DNA from: Candidatus Brocadia sp.
GTDB taxonomy: Bacteria; Planctomycetota; Brocadiia; Brocadiales; Brocadiaceae
Direction: 5' to 3'
Assembly (NCBI GenBank): GCA_011525665.1
Contig: WYAU01000015.1
Span: forward strand, 1 to 54,240
DNA: 54,240 nucleotides
The notes beneath the pieces were generated by a model. That model saw only the letters and a list, made by a program, of their open reading frames with translations. It did not search any database and was not told where the DNA came from. This document shows, piece after piece, positions 36,987 to 46,350 of this stretch. Both the position numbers and the translations under genes were made by a program. Positions within the stretch are counted from its first letter, which is position 1, and the number at the start of each line of letters is the position of its first letter.

Positions 36987-37575
36987 TTAAATTATTTATC
37001 CCGGTAAAATTGTTTAACATTTCCTGAACTATTTCCAAAGGCAAACCAACTGCATTTGAATAACTACCCTCTATTCTTTCAATAAATTTCATCCCCTCTC
37101 CCTGCACCGCATAAGCGCCAGCCTTATCCATAGGTTCACCGGTTTGAACGTAGGCAGCGATTTCTTCATTGGTCATTTTTTTCATTGTAATACATGTTCG
37201 GCCGATTCGCAATAACTTCTTTTTAGACGGCATATCCATTACACACACCCCAGTAATAATAGTATGTTCCGAATTGCTCAGCAAGGAAAGGATTTTTTCG
37301 GCATCGCGAGGGTCCTTTGGTTTGCCCAAAATATTTTTGTCCCGCACCACAAGTGTATCTGCGCTGACAACTATGGCATCATCCACTTTCTTCGCAACAT
37401 CACTTGCCTTTAAAAAGGCGAGAGTTTGAACCAATTCTGCCGGCAAGACATTGCGTGAAAGGTATTCTTCTACCGTATGCGGTATAATGTCGAAATCATA
37501 TCCCAGCATTTTCAGCAAGGCAATCCGCCTCGGCGAATTTGAAGCAAGCACAAAACGTTTCCCCGGATGTTTCAT
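36970..37575 (-). CDS. maf: Maf-family nucleoside triphosphate pyrophosphatase
   Basis: 201-aa Maf protein that hydrolyses non-canonical or house-cleaning NTPs such as dTTP/UTP. Motifs: LASNSPRRIALLKMLGYDFDI at the N-terminus, VVSADTLVV with the conserved Asp, and DKAGAYAVQGEG...IEGSYSNAVGLPL. ATG 37575 is chosen because the family starts there; the open frame extends to 37656 through the terminator of the ribosomal operon. No Shine-Dalgarno is visible, so readthrough or a promoter within the stem region is needed. Confidence 0.92.
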   Translation of the reverse strand: MKHPGKRFVLASNSPRRIALLKMLGYDFDIIPHTVEEYLSRNVLPAELVQTLAFLKASDVAKKVDDAIVVSADTLVVRDKNILGKPKDPRDAEKILSLLSNSEHTIITGVCVMDMPSKKKLLRIGRTCITMKKMTNEEIAAYVQTGEPMDKAGAYAVQGEGMKFIERIEGSYSNAVGLPLEIVQEMLNNFTGINNLNAKKF

Positions 37576-37580
37576 TTTAA

Positions 37581-37617
37581 CAAAAAAACCCTTCTCCCGC
37601 GTGTGCAGGAGAAGGGT
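37581..37617 (-). terminator. Rho-independent terminator of the ribosomal supercluster
   Basis: On the minus strand the stem ACCCTTCTCC (37617-37608) pairs with GGAGAAGGGT (37597-37588) around a 10-base loop and is followed by T7. It lies 46 bp after the rplQ stop and only 6 bp before the maf ATG at 37575. Confidence 0.88.
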
Positions 37618-37662
37618 ATAAGAATGCTTTTTCACACTCAAAGGACATACAGACACACGTAA

Positions 37663-38223
37663 CTAGACAGAGGTAACTTCCGGTTTTACTTCTTCCGCCG
37701 GCTGTGCTTCAAGCGCGCCCTCAACCAACTCAAAGATTACGCGAGATGCATTATCATTGAGGCGCCGACCTAACAAACGTAATTTTCGATTTCTGCCTTC
37801 CATCGTATATTCGAACTCTGGTATTTTCCCAACGCTACTACCGGACAGAACCCCTAACCTGGTTCCTGACAGTTTTAATATTCTCGTATACCCGCCGTTC
37901 CGGTTCATATATCTTTGAACAAGGCCACCCGTTTCGCGCCACACACCTTCTCCGAACAGCTTCTTCACGACATCGGCATTTCCCAAACTTGTAAGGACCT
38001 GACGATAACAATGAACGTAACCGGGTCTATCTATACTCTTTTTCGATAACCCTTTCTTTGCAGTGGTAATTACTTTTTCCGCAAATGATTTTGTTTCTTT
38101 TGCCTTTTCAAGCGTCGTAATTATCCTTCCATATGTAAAAAGACTATTTGCAATATTCTGCCTTAACGCCTTTCTGTGAGCGGCAGTCCTTGATAAGTGT
38201 CTTCCTCTCATTCTGTGTCTCAT
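37663..38223 (-). CDS. rplQ: 50S ribosomal protein L17
   Basis: L17 (186 aa). The N-terminus MRHRMRGRHLSRTAAHRKALRQNI is diagnostic. The region after residue 130 (RNRKLRLLGRRLNDNASRVIFELVE...) and an acidic tail (EAQPAEEVKPEVTSV) make it longer than the usual 115-130 aa. It follows rpoA by 4 bp and ends the operon before a strong terminator. Confidence 0.95.
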   Translation of the reverse strand: MRHRMRGRHLSRTAAHRKALRQNIANSLFTYGRIITTLEKAKETKSFAEKVITTAKKGLSKKSIDRPGYVHCYRQVLTSLGNADVVKKLFGEGVWRETGGLVQRYMNRNGGYTRILKLSGTRLGVLSGSSVGKIPEFEYTMEGRNRKLRLLGRRLNDNASRVIFELVEGALEAQPAEEVKPEVTSV

Positions 38224-38227
38224 GGAA

Positions 38228-39244
38228 CTATCCTTTCCCTTTTTCCGTTTGTTTAAACACTACAGGCATTCCAATCGACAAACCCAATTGTGATAATTTT
38301 GTCTTTACCTCTTTTAGTGTAGTTTTACCAAAATTTTTTATCTTTAAGAGTTGTTCTTCTGTCTTTGCGACAAGATCCCCCACGGCCGCAATGCCTGAAG
38401 TCTCTAAACAATTGGATGCCCTTACTGATAGATCTAACTCGGTTATTGGCATGCTTAATTTTTTTTGAAGGTCTTCTTCGGATATCTCGGAAACTGATTC
38501 TATCCCCATTCTCTTTTCTACTTGTTGTAATTCGCGGCCTATTTCAAAATATTGTACAAACGGATTCAAATGTTTCCTCATAATCTTCGCTGCTTCAACT
38601 AAAGCCATCTCGGGGGTAACCACTGTGTTTGTAAATATTTCCATAACAAGCTTATCATAATTTGTACGTCTTCCAACACGTGTCTCTTCAATAGCATAAC
38701 GAACATTTCTTACAGGAGAAAACAGAGAGTCCACCGGAATTAACCCGAACTCCTGTTCTTCCGGCTCATTTTCCTCAGCCGTTACATATCCACGACCTTT
38801 TCGCACTTCCATTTCTACAGTAAAATTTATATCCTCGGAGAGCGTGGCGATGTGTAAATCTTCATTTACGATCTCCACGCTGGAATCCGTTATAATATCC
38901 CTTGCTTTTACTTCGCCTTTTTTGCTCGCCTCAATTTTTATCACCCTGGGTTGGTCTGTGTGTAGTTTAACGACAAGATTTTTAATATTTAAAATTATAT
39001 CTGCGACATCTTCCACAACACCGGAAATAGTAGTAAATTCATGGCTTACGCCATCTATTTTGACGGACACAACCGCACTTCCTTCCAGTGAGGAGAGTAA
39101 AATCCTTCGTAAACTATTACCTATAGAGTGCCCAAAACCACGCTCAAAAGGAGCGGCTATAAACTTGCCATAGTTATCGGTCAAAGTCTCTTTTTCCACA
39201 TCCACACGGACGGGAAGCTCAAGACCTCTCCACCTTATTCGCAT
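38228..39244 (-). CDS. rpoA: DNA-directed RNA polymerase alpha subunit
   Basis: Alpha subunit (338 aa, usual length). The N-terminal assembly domain contains FERGFGHSIGNSLRRILLSSLEGSAV, and the C-terminal domain has the helix-hairpin-helix SGIAAVGDLVAKTEEQLLKIKNFGKTTLKEV that contacts UP elements and activators. GGGGG lies 7 nt before the ATG. A 158-bp spacer with no gene and no clear promoter separates it from rpsD. Confidence 0.97.
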   Translation of the reverse strand: MRIRWRGLELPVRVDVEKETLTDNYGKFIAAPFERGFGHSIGNSLRRILLSSLEGSAVVSVKIDGVSHEFTTISGVVEDVADIILNIKNLVVKLHTDQPRVIKIEASKKGEVKARDIITDSSVEIVNEDLHIATLSEDINFTVEMEVRKGRGYVTAEENEPEEQEFGLIPVDSLFSPVRNVRYAIEETRVGRRTNYDKLVMEIFTNTVVTPEMALVEAAKIMRKHLNPFVQYFEIGRELQQVEKRMGIESVSEISEEDLQKKLSMPITELDLSVRASNCLETSGIAAVGDLVAKTEEQLLKIKNFGKTTLKEVKTKLSQLGLSIGMPVVFKQTEKGKG

Positions 39245-39402
39245 ATTTTTCCCCCTAATCCAGTTAATAAGGGATTTTAAATTAAATTAAATGTTGGCCG
39301 TGAATAATAATTATTTCATAAGAAAAACAAAAATCTGTGAGGCACTTTAAAAGCATTCGCTGGTATTACAGTTGTGGAATGAATTGAACCGACTAATTCA
39401 GC

Positions 39403-40029
39403 TTATTTAGAACACAGTTCAACAATTAACTGTTCTTGAATGGGAACTGAAATATCTTCCCTTGTAGGAAGCTGCGTTACCACCCCTTCCAGCACATCGG
39501 ATCTCAATTGAATCCAGGCGGGAAGATTTCTGCCTTTTACCACTTCACTATTTGTTTTCACCATGTTCTGACTTACTTCGTTGTTTCCTGGCTTAATGAC
39601 ATCGCCAACCTTTAAAAGATAAGAAGCAACATCGACCTTTTTATTATTCACCATTATGTGACCGTGCAGAATGAGCTGCCGGGCACTTTTTCTCGATATA
39701 GCAAAAGAAAGCAGATAAACAGCATTGTCCAGCCTTCTCTCAAACATATTCAGAAGATTTTCTCCGGTATTGCCCTTCTGCCTTTCTGCCTTTTCAAAAT
39801 AATTCCGGAATTGTCTTTCTAAAATTCCATAAAAACGCTTTAGCTTCTGCTTTTCTCTAAATTGTATACCGTATTTCGACAATTTACCTCTCCCCCATGT
39901 AAATTGACCCGGAGGATATTTACGCTTTGTAATTGCACACTTTACCGTGTCACATCTCATTCCCTTAAGGAATAGTTTTTCACCCTCCCGCCGACACAAT
40001 CTGCACTGAGGACCTATATATCTTGCCAT
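39403..40029 (-). CDS. rpsD: 30S ribosomal protein S4
   Basis: S4 (208 aa), a primary 16S rRNA binder. The N-terminal zinc-type motif is visible as CRLCRREGEKLFLKGMRC...C (cysteines near 9, 12, 25 and 31). The S4 RNA-binding domain is present (RRLDNAVYLLSFAISRKSARQLILHGHIMVNNKKV). It follows rpsK by 36 bp in the alpha-operon order. Confidence 0.96.
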   Translation of the reverse strand: MARYIGPQCRLCRREGEKLFLKGMRCDTVKCAITKRKYPPGQFTWGRGKLSKYGIQFREKQKLKRFYGILERQFRNYFEKAERQKGNTGENLLNMFERRLDNAVYLLSFAISRKSARQLILHGHIMVNNKKVDVASYLLKVGDVIKPGNNEVSQNMVKTNSEVVKGRNLPAWIQLRSDVLEGVVTQLPTREDISVPIQEQLIVELCSK

Positions 40030-40065
40030 ATTATTCCTTTCCTGAACCTCACCTTTATACTGTAA

Positions 40066-40446
40066 TTATACTCTGCGCTTTTTTCTTGGCCTGCAACCAT
40101 TATGGGGAAGAGGCGTTACATCTTCAATCGCCTTTACGCTCAGGCCAGCGGCTTGAAGCGCTGTAATAGCAGATTCACGACCCGGTCCGGGTCCCTTCAC
40201 CCTGATTTCAATTTCCTGCACCCCACATTTTTGAGCTTTTTCCGCTGCACTTGACGCTGCCTTCTGGGCTGCAAATGGAGTGCTCTTGCGTGACCCTTTA
40301 AAGCCTACCGTGCCGGCACTAGCCCAACATATCGTCTCACCATTAGTATCTGCAATCGTCACATAGGTATTATTAAAAGTTGCTTTGATATTCGCAATTG
40401 CGCGTGCTACATTACGCCTTATTTTTTTCTTACCGACACTTGACAT
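40066..40446 (-). CDS. rpsK: 30S ribosomal protein S11
   Basis: S11 (126 aa). The start at 40446 gives the usual N-terminus [20 protein letters not shown]; a longer frame to 40509 adds 21 unrelated residues overlapping the methyltransferase. The conserved [28 protein letters not shown] and [19 protein letters not shown]-type end ([12 protein letters not shown]) are seen. It is separated from rpsM by the inserted methyltransferase gene. Confidence 0.96.
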   Translation of the reverse strand: MSSVGKKKIRRNVARAIANIKATFNNTYVTIADTNGETICWASAGTVGFKGSRKSTPFAAQKAASSAAEKAQKCGVQEIEIRVKGPGPGRESAITALQAAGLSVKAIEDVTPLPHNGCRPRKKRRV

Positions 40447-40480
40447 GATTATTTTTTTATCCTCAACCGAAACAGGTTCT

Positions 40481-41341
40481 TTAACTAATAATTGAACTAA
40501 GGCAATCACTTCGATTCAATTCATATTCATCAAAATAATTCTTTAAAACGAATTCCGTGTTAAACATCTCGTCCAGTTTTTTATATTTTTCCATGTTGTA
40601 ACCACGGCTTGACCTTTTCCTTCGTGCTATAATCATCAAATTTTTGGGGGTATATTTTTGCGATACTATCTCGGTAAGCTTCACATGGTAACCGGCACCG
40701 GAGAGAAATTGCGACCGCAACGCTCCCGTTAAAATGTCAGCAAAACGATACCTCAGTAGCCCGAAATCCGTCAAATCAACCAAAGGGTGTCCTGCCTTCA
40801 ACCGACCCCGTATTTGATTTTCACAACAGGGAACCACAATGATGTATTTCGCCCTCAGCTTAATGCCCTTGGCAATTGTTTCATCGGTAGCACTATCGCA
40901 CGCGTGCAATGCAATCACAATATCAACGGTTTTATCGATCCGGACATCTATTATCCTGCCGTTGATAAAACGCATATTCCGATAACCGAGACTTTCTCTC
41001 ATTTGTTCACACTTCTCTATCAGCACTCCGTTTGTATCTACGCCATAAAAAAAAGTCTCTCTCACACCTCCATTCGCCAATAATATATAATTTAATGCAA
41101 AAGACAAATACGACTTACCGCACGAACAATCAAGAAACACAATCTGTTTGTCCGATCTATACGTTTCTATGATGGGTACAACTTGCTCGCAAAATCCCAC
41201 CACCTCATAGAACTTTTTTACTTCCCTGCTGTCCCCAGATTGATCAACACGCAGGTCGAGAATCTTTAATAACTCTTCGTTGGATTTTAATGTCTCCTCT
41301 ATCGTTCCTTTGTTTTTCACGGTGATCCTTTGCTGCTGCAT
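40481..41341 (-). CDS. SAM-dependent methyltransferase inserted between rpsM and rpsK
   Basis: 286-aa Rossmann-fold methyltransferase. Motif I reads [20 protein letters not shown] (approx. residues 65-84), an acidic motif II is in [16 protein letters not shown], and motif IV is [14 protein letters not shown]. This is the arrangement of the Methyltransf_32 group, whose members are thought to act on RNA or protein. The CC of VPCCENQ is notable. It lies 27 bp after rpsM and 34 bp before rpsK, on the same strand and surely co-transcribed. The target is unknown; ribosome modification is the obvious hypothesis. The ATG at 41341 is preceded by an in-frame GTG. Confidence 0.82.
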   Translation of the reverse strand: MQQQRITVKNKGTIEETLKSNEELLKILDLRVDQSGDSREVKKFYEVVGFCEQVVPIIETYRSDKQIVFLDCSCGKSYLSFALNYILLANGGVRETFFYGVDTNGVLIEKCEQMRESLGYRNMRFINGRIIDVRIDKTVDIVIALHACDSATDETIAKGIKLRAKYIIVVPCCENQIRGRLKAGHPLVDLTDFGLLRYRFADILTGALRSQFLSGAGYHVKLTEIVSQKYTPKNLMIIARRKRSSRGYNMEKYKKLDEMFNTEFVLKNYFDEYELNRSDCLSSIIS

Positions 41342-41371
41342 CACAAGCGATATGGTATAAGGCCGGGAACA

Positions 41372-41755
41372 CTATCCTAATTCTTTTACGCTCTTCTTGC
41401 CTGCTACCGTCTTCTTGCGGCCTTTTCTCGTTCGGGCATTCGTTTTTGTCCTTTGCCCCCTCACAGGCAAACCCACTTTGTGTCTTATCCCGCGATAACA
41501 GTTAATACTTTTCATGCGGGAGATATTCTGCATTTCCTGCCTGCGCAACTGGCCCTCGATAGAATAATTCTTTTCTATATACGCGCCCAACATACTCAGC
41601 TGATCCTCGTGGAGATCTTTTGCGCGCATATTTTCATCAATATTCACGTCTTTCAGTATTTTTCCTGACAAGGCCTTTCCGATTCCATAAATGTAAGTGA
41701 GCGCTACAACGATTCTTTTGTCTGCAGGAATATCAATTCCGGCAATTCTTGGCAT
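41372..41755 (-). CDS. rpsM: 30S ribosomal protein S13
   Basis: S13 (127 aa), located at the 30S head. The N-terminal MPRIAGIDIPADKRIVVALTY and YGIGKALSGKIL, and the C-terminal GLPVRGQRTKTNARTRKG block, are diagnostic. It follows rpmJ by 41 bp. Confidence 0.97.
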   Translation of the reverse strand: MPRIAGIDIPADKRIVVALTYIYGIGKALSGKILKDVNIDENMRAKDLHEDQLSMLGAYIEKNYSIEGQLRRQEMQNISRMKSINCYRGIRHKVGLPVRGQRTKTNARTRKGRKKTVAGKKSVKELG

Positions 41756-41796
41756 GTATATTTTCCTTTCTTAACTTCCCAAAAACAGTCCCAATA

Positions 41797-41910
41797 TCAC
41801 CCTTGCCTCTGCTTATGGCGAGGATTCGAACATATTACGCGAATAACATTTTTTCTTCTTATAATCTTGCAGTTTTCGCAAATCCGCTTTATTGATGCCC
41901 TGACTTTCAT
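41797..41910 (-). CDS. rpmJ: 50S ribosomal protein L36 (zinc-binding type)
   Basis: 37-residue protein read directly from the minus strand between infA and rpsM. It begins [17 protein letters not shown], with zinc ligands Cys11, Cys14, Cys27 and His32, and ends NPRHKQRQG. Length and position are exactly those expected for L36. Confidence 0.96.
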   Translation of the reverse strand: MKVRASIKRICENCKIIRRKNVIRVICSNPRHKQRQG

Positions 41911-41949
41911 GTACGTCACCTTATACAATAATATTTAACAATGAAATGC

Positions 41950-42168
41950 CTAAACCTGTCTATAGATAATTCTACCTTTGTCAAGGTCATAAGGTGACAT
42001 TTCAATAGTCACTTTATCACCAGGTAGTATCTTAATGAAATGCATCCGCATTTTTCCAGAAACATGCGCAAGCACCTTATGTCCATTCTGCAATTCCACC
42101 CAAAACATTGCATTAGGAAGCGCTTCTTTTACCGTAGCCTCTACCCGAATTGGCTCTTCTTTTGGCAT
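41950..42168 (-). CDS. infA: Translation initiation factor IF-1
   Basis: IF-1 (72 aa, usual length), an OB-fold protein bound at the 30S A site during initiation. [32 protein letters not shown] and [21 protein letters not shown] are diagnostic. It lies 24 bp after map and 39 bp before rpmJ. Confidence 0.97.
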   Translation of the reverse strand: MPKEEPIRVEATVKEALPNAMFWVELQNGHKVLAHVSGKMRMHFIKILPGDKVTIEMSPYDLDKGRIIYRQV

Positions 42169-42192
42169 AGCATATAGTATATAAAATATTTG

Positions 42193-42945
42193 TTAGACTG
42201 TCAAAATATCTGCCCCGTCTTCAGTAACCACAACGGTGTGTTCAAAATGCGCGGACAATTTCCTATCTTTGGTTACTACCGTCCATTTATTATTGAGTAC
42301 CTCGGTATCACAATTACCCGCACATATCATGGGTTCAATCGCAATCGTTACTCCCTGCATCAAAATTTCATCAGCCTCCAGCAAAGATTTGCTTACAAAG
42401 TTCGGCACCTGCGGGTCCTCATGCATACATCTTCCGATTCCATGACCAGTGTAATTACGTACGACAGAGTAACCATTTTTTTCCACATAGTCTTGTATCG
42501 TTCTTGAAATTACGGAAAGCATTTCATTTGCTTTTATGGCTTTAATAGCAAGATAGAGCGAAGTTTCGCAGACATCCATGAGCCGTTTTGCCTCTACGCT
42601 TACTTCTCCTATTGGCAACGTCAAAGCTGCATCAGCGATATATTTACGATAGCCCACACCAACATCTATACTGAGTATATCACCATTTTTAAGCTTTTTG
42701 TTTCCCGGTATTCCGTGAACAACTTCCTCGTTTATTGAAGTGCAGATGCTTTTAGGAAACCCCCTGTAACCTTTAAAGATCGGTATTCCTCCTTGACTTA
42801 TGATATACTTTTCAAGTTCTTCATTCAGGTGGTCCGTCGTTATATCGGTTTTTACGATTTCTTTGGCCAGCCTCAGCGCGCCCGCTGTAATTTTCCCCGC
42901 TGCCCTCATTAATTCTATTTCACGGGGCGATTTCCTTACTATCAA
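42193..42945 (-). CDS. map: Methionine aminopeptidase, type I
   Basis: 250-aa type I metallopeptidase that removes N-terminal methionine. Metal ligands are visible in LSIDVGVGYRKYIADAALT (two Asp), GHGIGRCMHEDPQVPNF (His) and the C-terminal TIAIEP and EHTVVVTEDG (Glu). It begins one base after adk ends. Confidence 0.96.
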   Translation of the reverse strand: MIVRKSPREIELMRAAGKITAGALRLAKEIVKTDITTDHLNEELEKYIISQGGIPIFKGYRGFPKSICTSINEEVVHGIPGNKKLKNGDILSIDVGVGYRKYIADAALTLPIGEVSVEAKRLMDVCETSLYLAIKAIKANEMLSVISRTIQDYVEKNGYSVVRNYTGHGIGRCMHEDPQVPNFVSKSLLEADEILMQGVTIAIEPMICAGNCDTEVLNNKWTVVTKDRKLSAHFEHTVVVTEDGADILTV

Positions 42946-42946
42946 C

Positions 42947-43630
42947 TCAAACCACCCCGTCGCTAATCAAGTCTTTTTTTTTCAAAGCACTCTCAATGCT
43001 ATCCGATATATTTTTTGTAATTATTTCAATGTTCACGTCAGATACTACCTCTTTCAAAATTCCGCTCTTTTTGTAGTATTCAATGAGGTCTTCAGTTTGT
43101 TCGTGATAAACCCTTATCCTTTCCTGTACGGTCTCTAATTTATCATCTGCACGCTGATAGAGCGTACCGCCGCATTTATCACAGATTCCTTCTTTCTCGG
43201 AGGGAACAAACTTTTCATGATAATTTGCACCGCAGCTGCTGCAGATTCTCCTACCCGTTAATCTGAGAACCACACTCTCTTCTGAAACCGCAAAATAAAA
43301 AACCAAGTCCAGCCTGTTCCCCAGTTTCTTTAACATCTCATCCAATACCTTCGCCTGGGAAAGCGTCCGGGGAAATCCATCTAAAATAAACCCACTTTTG
43401 CAGTCATCCCTTAATATACGATCTTTAATGATATCTACGACTATCTCATCCGGGACCAGCAATCCTTTTTCAATATAATCGCGCGCCTTCCTTCCCGTTT
43501 CAGATTTAGTCTCAACCGCTTCTCTTAACAAATTTCCCGAGGATATGTGCGGTAACTTTTTTTCTTTACTAATGATTTCTGCCTGCGTGCCTTTCCCTGC
43601 CCCCGGCGGCCCGAGAAACACTATTCTCAT
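42947..43630 (-). CDS. adk: Adenylate kinase (zinc-type lid)
   Basis: Adenylate kinase (227 aa) that interconverts ATP+AMP and 2 ADP. P-loop GPPGAGKGTQ at residues 7-16; AMP-site SSGNLLREAV and GFILDGFPRTLSQA. The lid carries four zinc cysteines at 130, 133, 150 and 153, the long zinc-binding variant. The C-terminus is about 10 residues longer than usual. It overlaps the secY stop by 4 bp. Confidence 0.97.
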   Translation of the reverse strand: MRIVFLGPPGAGKGTQAEIISKEKKLPHISSGNLLREAVETKSETGRKARDYIEKGLLVPDEIVVDIIKDRILRDDCKSGFILDGFPRTLSQAKVLDEMLKKLGNRLDLVFYFAVSEESVVLRLTGRRICSSCGANYHEKFVPSEKEGICDKCGGTLYQRADDKLETVQERIRVYHEQTEDLIEYYKKSGILKEVVSDVNIEIITKNISDSIESALKKKDLISDGVV

Positions 43631-45009
43631 CCCATTCTTCCTCGAATTCTTGCGCCGCCGCTCAGAAAGCCGCTGTACTGCCTCATAATCATATGTGATT
43701 CTATTCGTTGAACCATATCAAGCGCTACACCAACGATTATAAGTAAACCCGTCCCTCCATAAAAACCAGCTATAGCACGATTAAGCTCAAAACCCCCCGC
43801 TACAAGTTTTGGCAAGATCGCAATCAAGGCCAGAAATGCGGCACCTGCTAGCGTAATTTTGCCCATAATTCCTTCTAAATATTCCGCAGTCCTTTGGCCA
43901 GGCCTGATTCCCGGTATAAAGCTTCCGTAATCCTTCATATTATTCGACATCTCTTTAGGGTTGAACTGAATCGCAGTCCAAAAATAACAAAAAAATGTTA
44001 TGAGAAGTATATAAAGGATAACGTAAATCACCCCGCCCTGCAAAATATCAGATAAACGTGAAGTAAACCAGTATCCAAAACTACCCGGCTCCAGCCTAAC
44101 CTGAATCCCTTGCATAATTGCTGCGGGAAATATGAGAAGAGATTGGGCGAATATAATCGGCATCACACCCGCCTGATTCACGCGAAGCGGTAAAAAGTGC
44201 CTTTGACCCCCATAGACCTTTCTCCCTCGTGTGTGTTTCGCCTGTTGCACGGGGATGCGCCTTTGACCTTGTGTGATGTATACAACCCCTCCAACAATGG
44301 CCAGAAACATACCCAACAGAACAATTAGTTTCACAATCCCAATCTGGTGTTCGGCCGGGGTTACAGAAAATGTAAAATCCTGCATCACTTGTGAGAATGC
44401 CCACGGCAAGCGGTCGATAATACCAACCATGATCACTATCGAAATGCCGCTCCCGATCCCGTGCTCCTCAATTTGCTCTCCGATCCACATTAGTGTCATG
44501 GTTCCTGTTGTTAAGAGGAGTGCTGCCATCGCCTGAAATCCGAAACCCTGAAGATAGACAGGGATTACCGGAACCCCATTAATCTCGACAGTATAAAGCG
44601 TTCGGGTCATCACAAAAGCCTGAAAAAGACAAAGCCCTACAGTAGCCAGCCTGGTATATTGATTAATCTTTTTTCTCCCTGCATCTCCCTCTTTTTGTAA
44701 TCTCTCCAGGTACGGCACTACACCAACCAACAACTGGAAAATGATCGATGCGCTAATATAGGGCATAACCCCCAAACCAAAGATTGCGCCAGAGGCCAAG
44801 GCACCACCCGCGAACATATCCACAAGCCCTAGCAATTGGCCCACACCGGTCTGCGTAAATTGATTGAAATACGACTTCAAAACCATCGTATCGATTCCTG
44901 GTATCGGTATGTAGACCCCGACTCGACACAAGGCAATAAGCCCAAGGGTTATCAACACCTTCTTGCGTAATTCTGGAATTCGAAAAATGTTGCCAAATTG
45001 CTCTATCAT
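43627..45009 (-). CDS. secY: Protein translocase subunit SecY
   Basis: SecY (460 aa), the central pore of the Sec translocon, with about ten TM helices. Recognisable segments: NQFTQTGVGQLLGLVDMFAGGA, LGVMPYISASIIFQLL, the QRRIPVQQAK cytoplasmic loop, and ANNMKDYGSFIPGIRPG-type SNNMKDYGSFIPGIRPGQ. It overlaps rplO by 4 bp and adk by 4 bp. Confidence 0.98.
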   Translation of the reverse strand: MIEQFGNIFRIPELRKKVLITLGLIALCRVGVYIPIPGIDTMVLKSYFNQFTQTGVGQLLGLVDMFAGGALASGAIFGLGVMPYISASIIFQLLVGVVPYLERLQKEGDAGRKKINQYTRLATVGLCLFQAFVMTRTLYTVEINGVPVIPVYLQGFGFQAMAALLLTTGTMTLMWIGEQIEEHGIGSGISIVIMVGIIDRLPWAFSQVMQDFTFSVTPAEHQIGIVKLIVLLGMFLAIVGGVVYITQGQRRIPVQQAKHTRGRKVYGGQRHFLPLRVNQAGVMPIIFAQSLLIFPAAIMQGIQVRLEPGSFGYWFTSRLSDILQGGVIYVILYILLITFFCYFWTAIQFNPKEMSNNMKDYGSFIPGIRPGQRTAEYLEGIMGKITLAGAAFLALIAILPKLVAGGFELNRAIAGFYGGTGLLIIVGVALDMVQRIESHMIMRQYSGFLSGGARIRGRMG

Positions 45010-45449
45010 GATATAACCTTTGCTTCCCCTCCCGCTGCCTTAATCTTTTCCATAGCAACCTTGCTGAACCTGTGCGCTACAACGGTCAAAGACTTTTTAA
45101 TATCGCCATCACCAAGTACTTTTACGCCATCTAAAACTTTTTTGATTATACCCGTGTCTTTTAACCTGTCTATGGTAACCGTTGTTCCTGACTCAAAGTG
45201 AGCGATGTCTCTTATGTTAACGATCGCATATCTCTTCTTAAAAGGATTATTGAACCCTCTCTTAGGCAATCTTCGAAAAAGCGGGGTCTGCCCCCCCTCA
45301 AACTGTATGCTGGTTTCATTTCCCGATCTTGCCGTAGCACCTTTGCCACCCCTTCCGGATGTCTTTCCCATCCCCGATCCCCTGCCACGGCCTACTCGCT
45401 TCCTGCGCTTTCTATGAAACGGCACTGCTTTCACATCTTTAAGATTCAT
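45006..45449 (-). CDS. rplO: 50S ribosomal protein L15
   Basis: L15 (147 aa). The basic, glycine-rich N-terminus (KRVGRGRGSGMGKTSGRGGKG) and FEGGQTPLFRRLPKRGF are diagnostic. It overlaps rpsE by 4 bp, so rpmD (L30), which usually lies here, is absent. Confidence 0.97.
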   Translation of the reverse strand: MNLKDVKAVPFHRKRRKRVGRGRGSGMGKTSGRGGKGATARSGNETSIQFEGGQTPLFRRLPKRGFNNPFKKRYAIVNIRDIAHFESGTTVTIDRLKDTGIIKKVLDGVKVLGDGDIKKSLTVVAHRFSKVAMEKIKAAGGEAKVIS

Positions 45450-45931
45450 CCGATCTTCACTCCCCTTAATGCTTCTATCTCTTCTTTTGTCCTTAATGAC
45501 TTCAGTCCCACCAGAGTCGCCTTAGCGACGTTAAGCGGATTTCTTTTGCCATAACATTTTGTCAGGATATTCTTAATTCCGGCAGACTCAAGCACTGCCC
45601 GCGCCGACGCTCCTGCCTTAATCCCCGTCCCCGGTGAAGCCGGTTTCAAGAATATATTGGCCGCCTTAAACCTCCCCCAAACCTCATGGGGTATTGTATC
45701 ACCTATCAATGGAATTTTAGCCAGCTGTTTTTTCGCTTCCTTAACTGCTTTATTTACCGCGTTCGGCACCTCACGCGCCTTGCCAAAGCCGATACCTACG
45801 CTTCCTTTTCTATCCCCAACGACCACAAGGGCGCTAAAACTCATGGACTTTCCACCCTTTGTAACAGTCGTACACCGATTAACCCTGACAACGGTTTCCT
45901 CTAAATTTAATGGTTCTTCCAAACGCGCCAA
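45446..45931 (-). CDS. rpsE: 30S ribosomal protein S5
   Basis: S5 (161 aa). The double-stranded RNA-binding-like N-domain with RCTTVTKGGKSMSFSALVVVG is followed by GVGFGKAREVP-like GIGFGKAREVPNAVNKA. The C-terminal PASPGTGIKAGASARAVLE block completes it. It lies 27 bp after rplR. Confidence 0.97.
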   Translation of the reverse strand: MARLEEPLNLEETVVRVNRCTTVTKGGKSMSFSALVVVGDRKGSVGIGFGKAREVPNAVNKAVKEAKKQLAKIPLIGDTIPHEVWGRFKAANIFLKPASPGTGIKAGASARAVLESAGIKNILTKCYGKRNPLNVAKATLVGLKSLRTKEEIEALRGVKIG

Positions 45932-45958
45932 ATCTATCTCCTTGTAAGAATCGGTTTT

Positions 45959-46327
45959 TTAGAAACTCAAATTATGATTTCTCGCACCTTCCGCCAACGC
46001 CTTCACCCTTCCATGATACTTGTAGCCGCCCTTGTCGAAAACAACCTTAGTAATTCCTTTACTCTGCGCCTCCTCCGCAATCTTTTTTCCTACAATCTCG
46101 GCGGCCTTCACATTTCCGCCATATTTAATCTGCGACCGTACATCGGGAGATTGCGTAGACGCTGCAGCCAGGGTTTTCCCCTCAATATCATTGATAATTT
46201 GACAATAAATATGTTTTAAAGTCCGGCAGACGCTCAAACGCGGCCTTTCATTCGTCCCTATCACTTTCCGCCTAATCCTGCGGTGACGTCTTTCTCTTTT
46301 CCGTATTTTTTCCTTTATAAGATCCAT
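45959..46327 (-). CDS. rplR: 50S ribosomal protein L18
   Basis: L18 (122 aa), a 5S rRNA binder. [21 protein letters not shown] at the N-terminus and [22 protein letters not shown] at the C-terminus are diagnostic. It lies 23 bp after rplF. Confidence 0.96.
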   Translation of the reverse strand: MDLIKEKIRKRERRHRRIRRKVIGTNERPRLSVCRTLKHIYCQIINDIEGKTLAAASTQSPDVRSQIKYGGNVKAAEIVGKKIAEEAQSKGITKVVFDKGGYKYHGRVKALAEGARNHNLSF

Positions 46328-46350
46328 AATAAAGCCATTCTCCTAATCAA

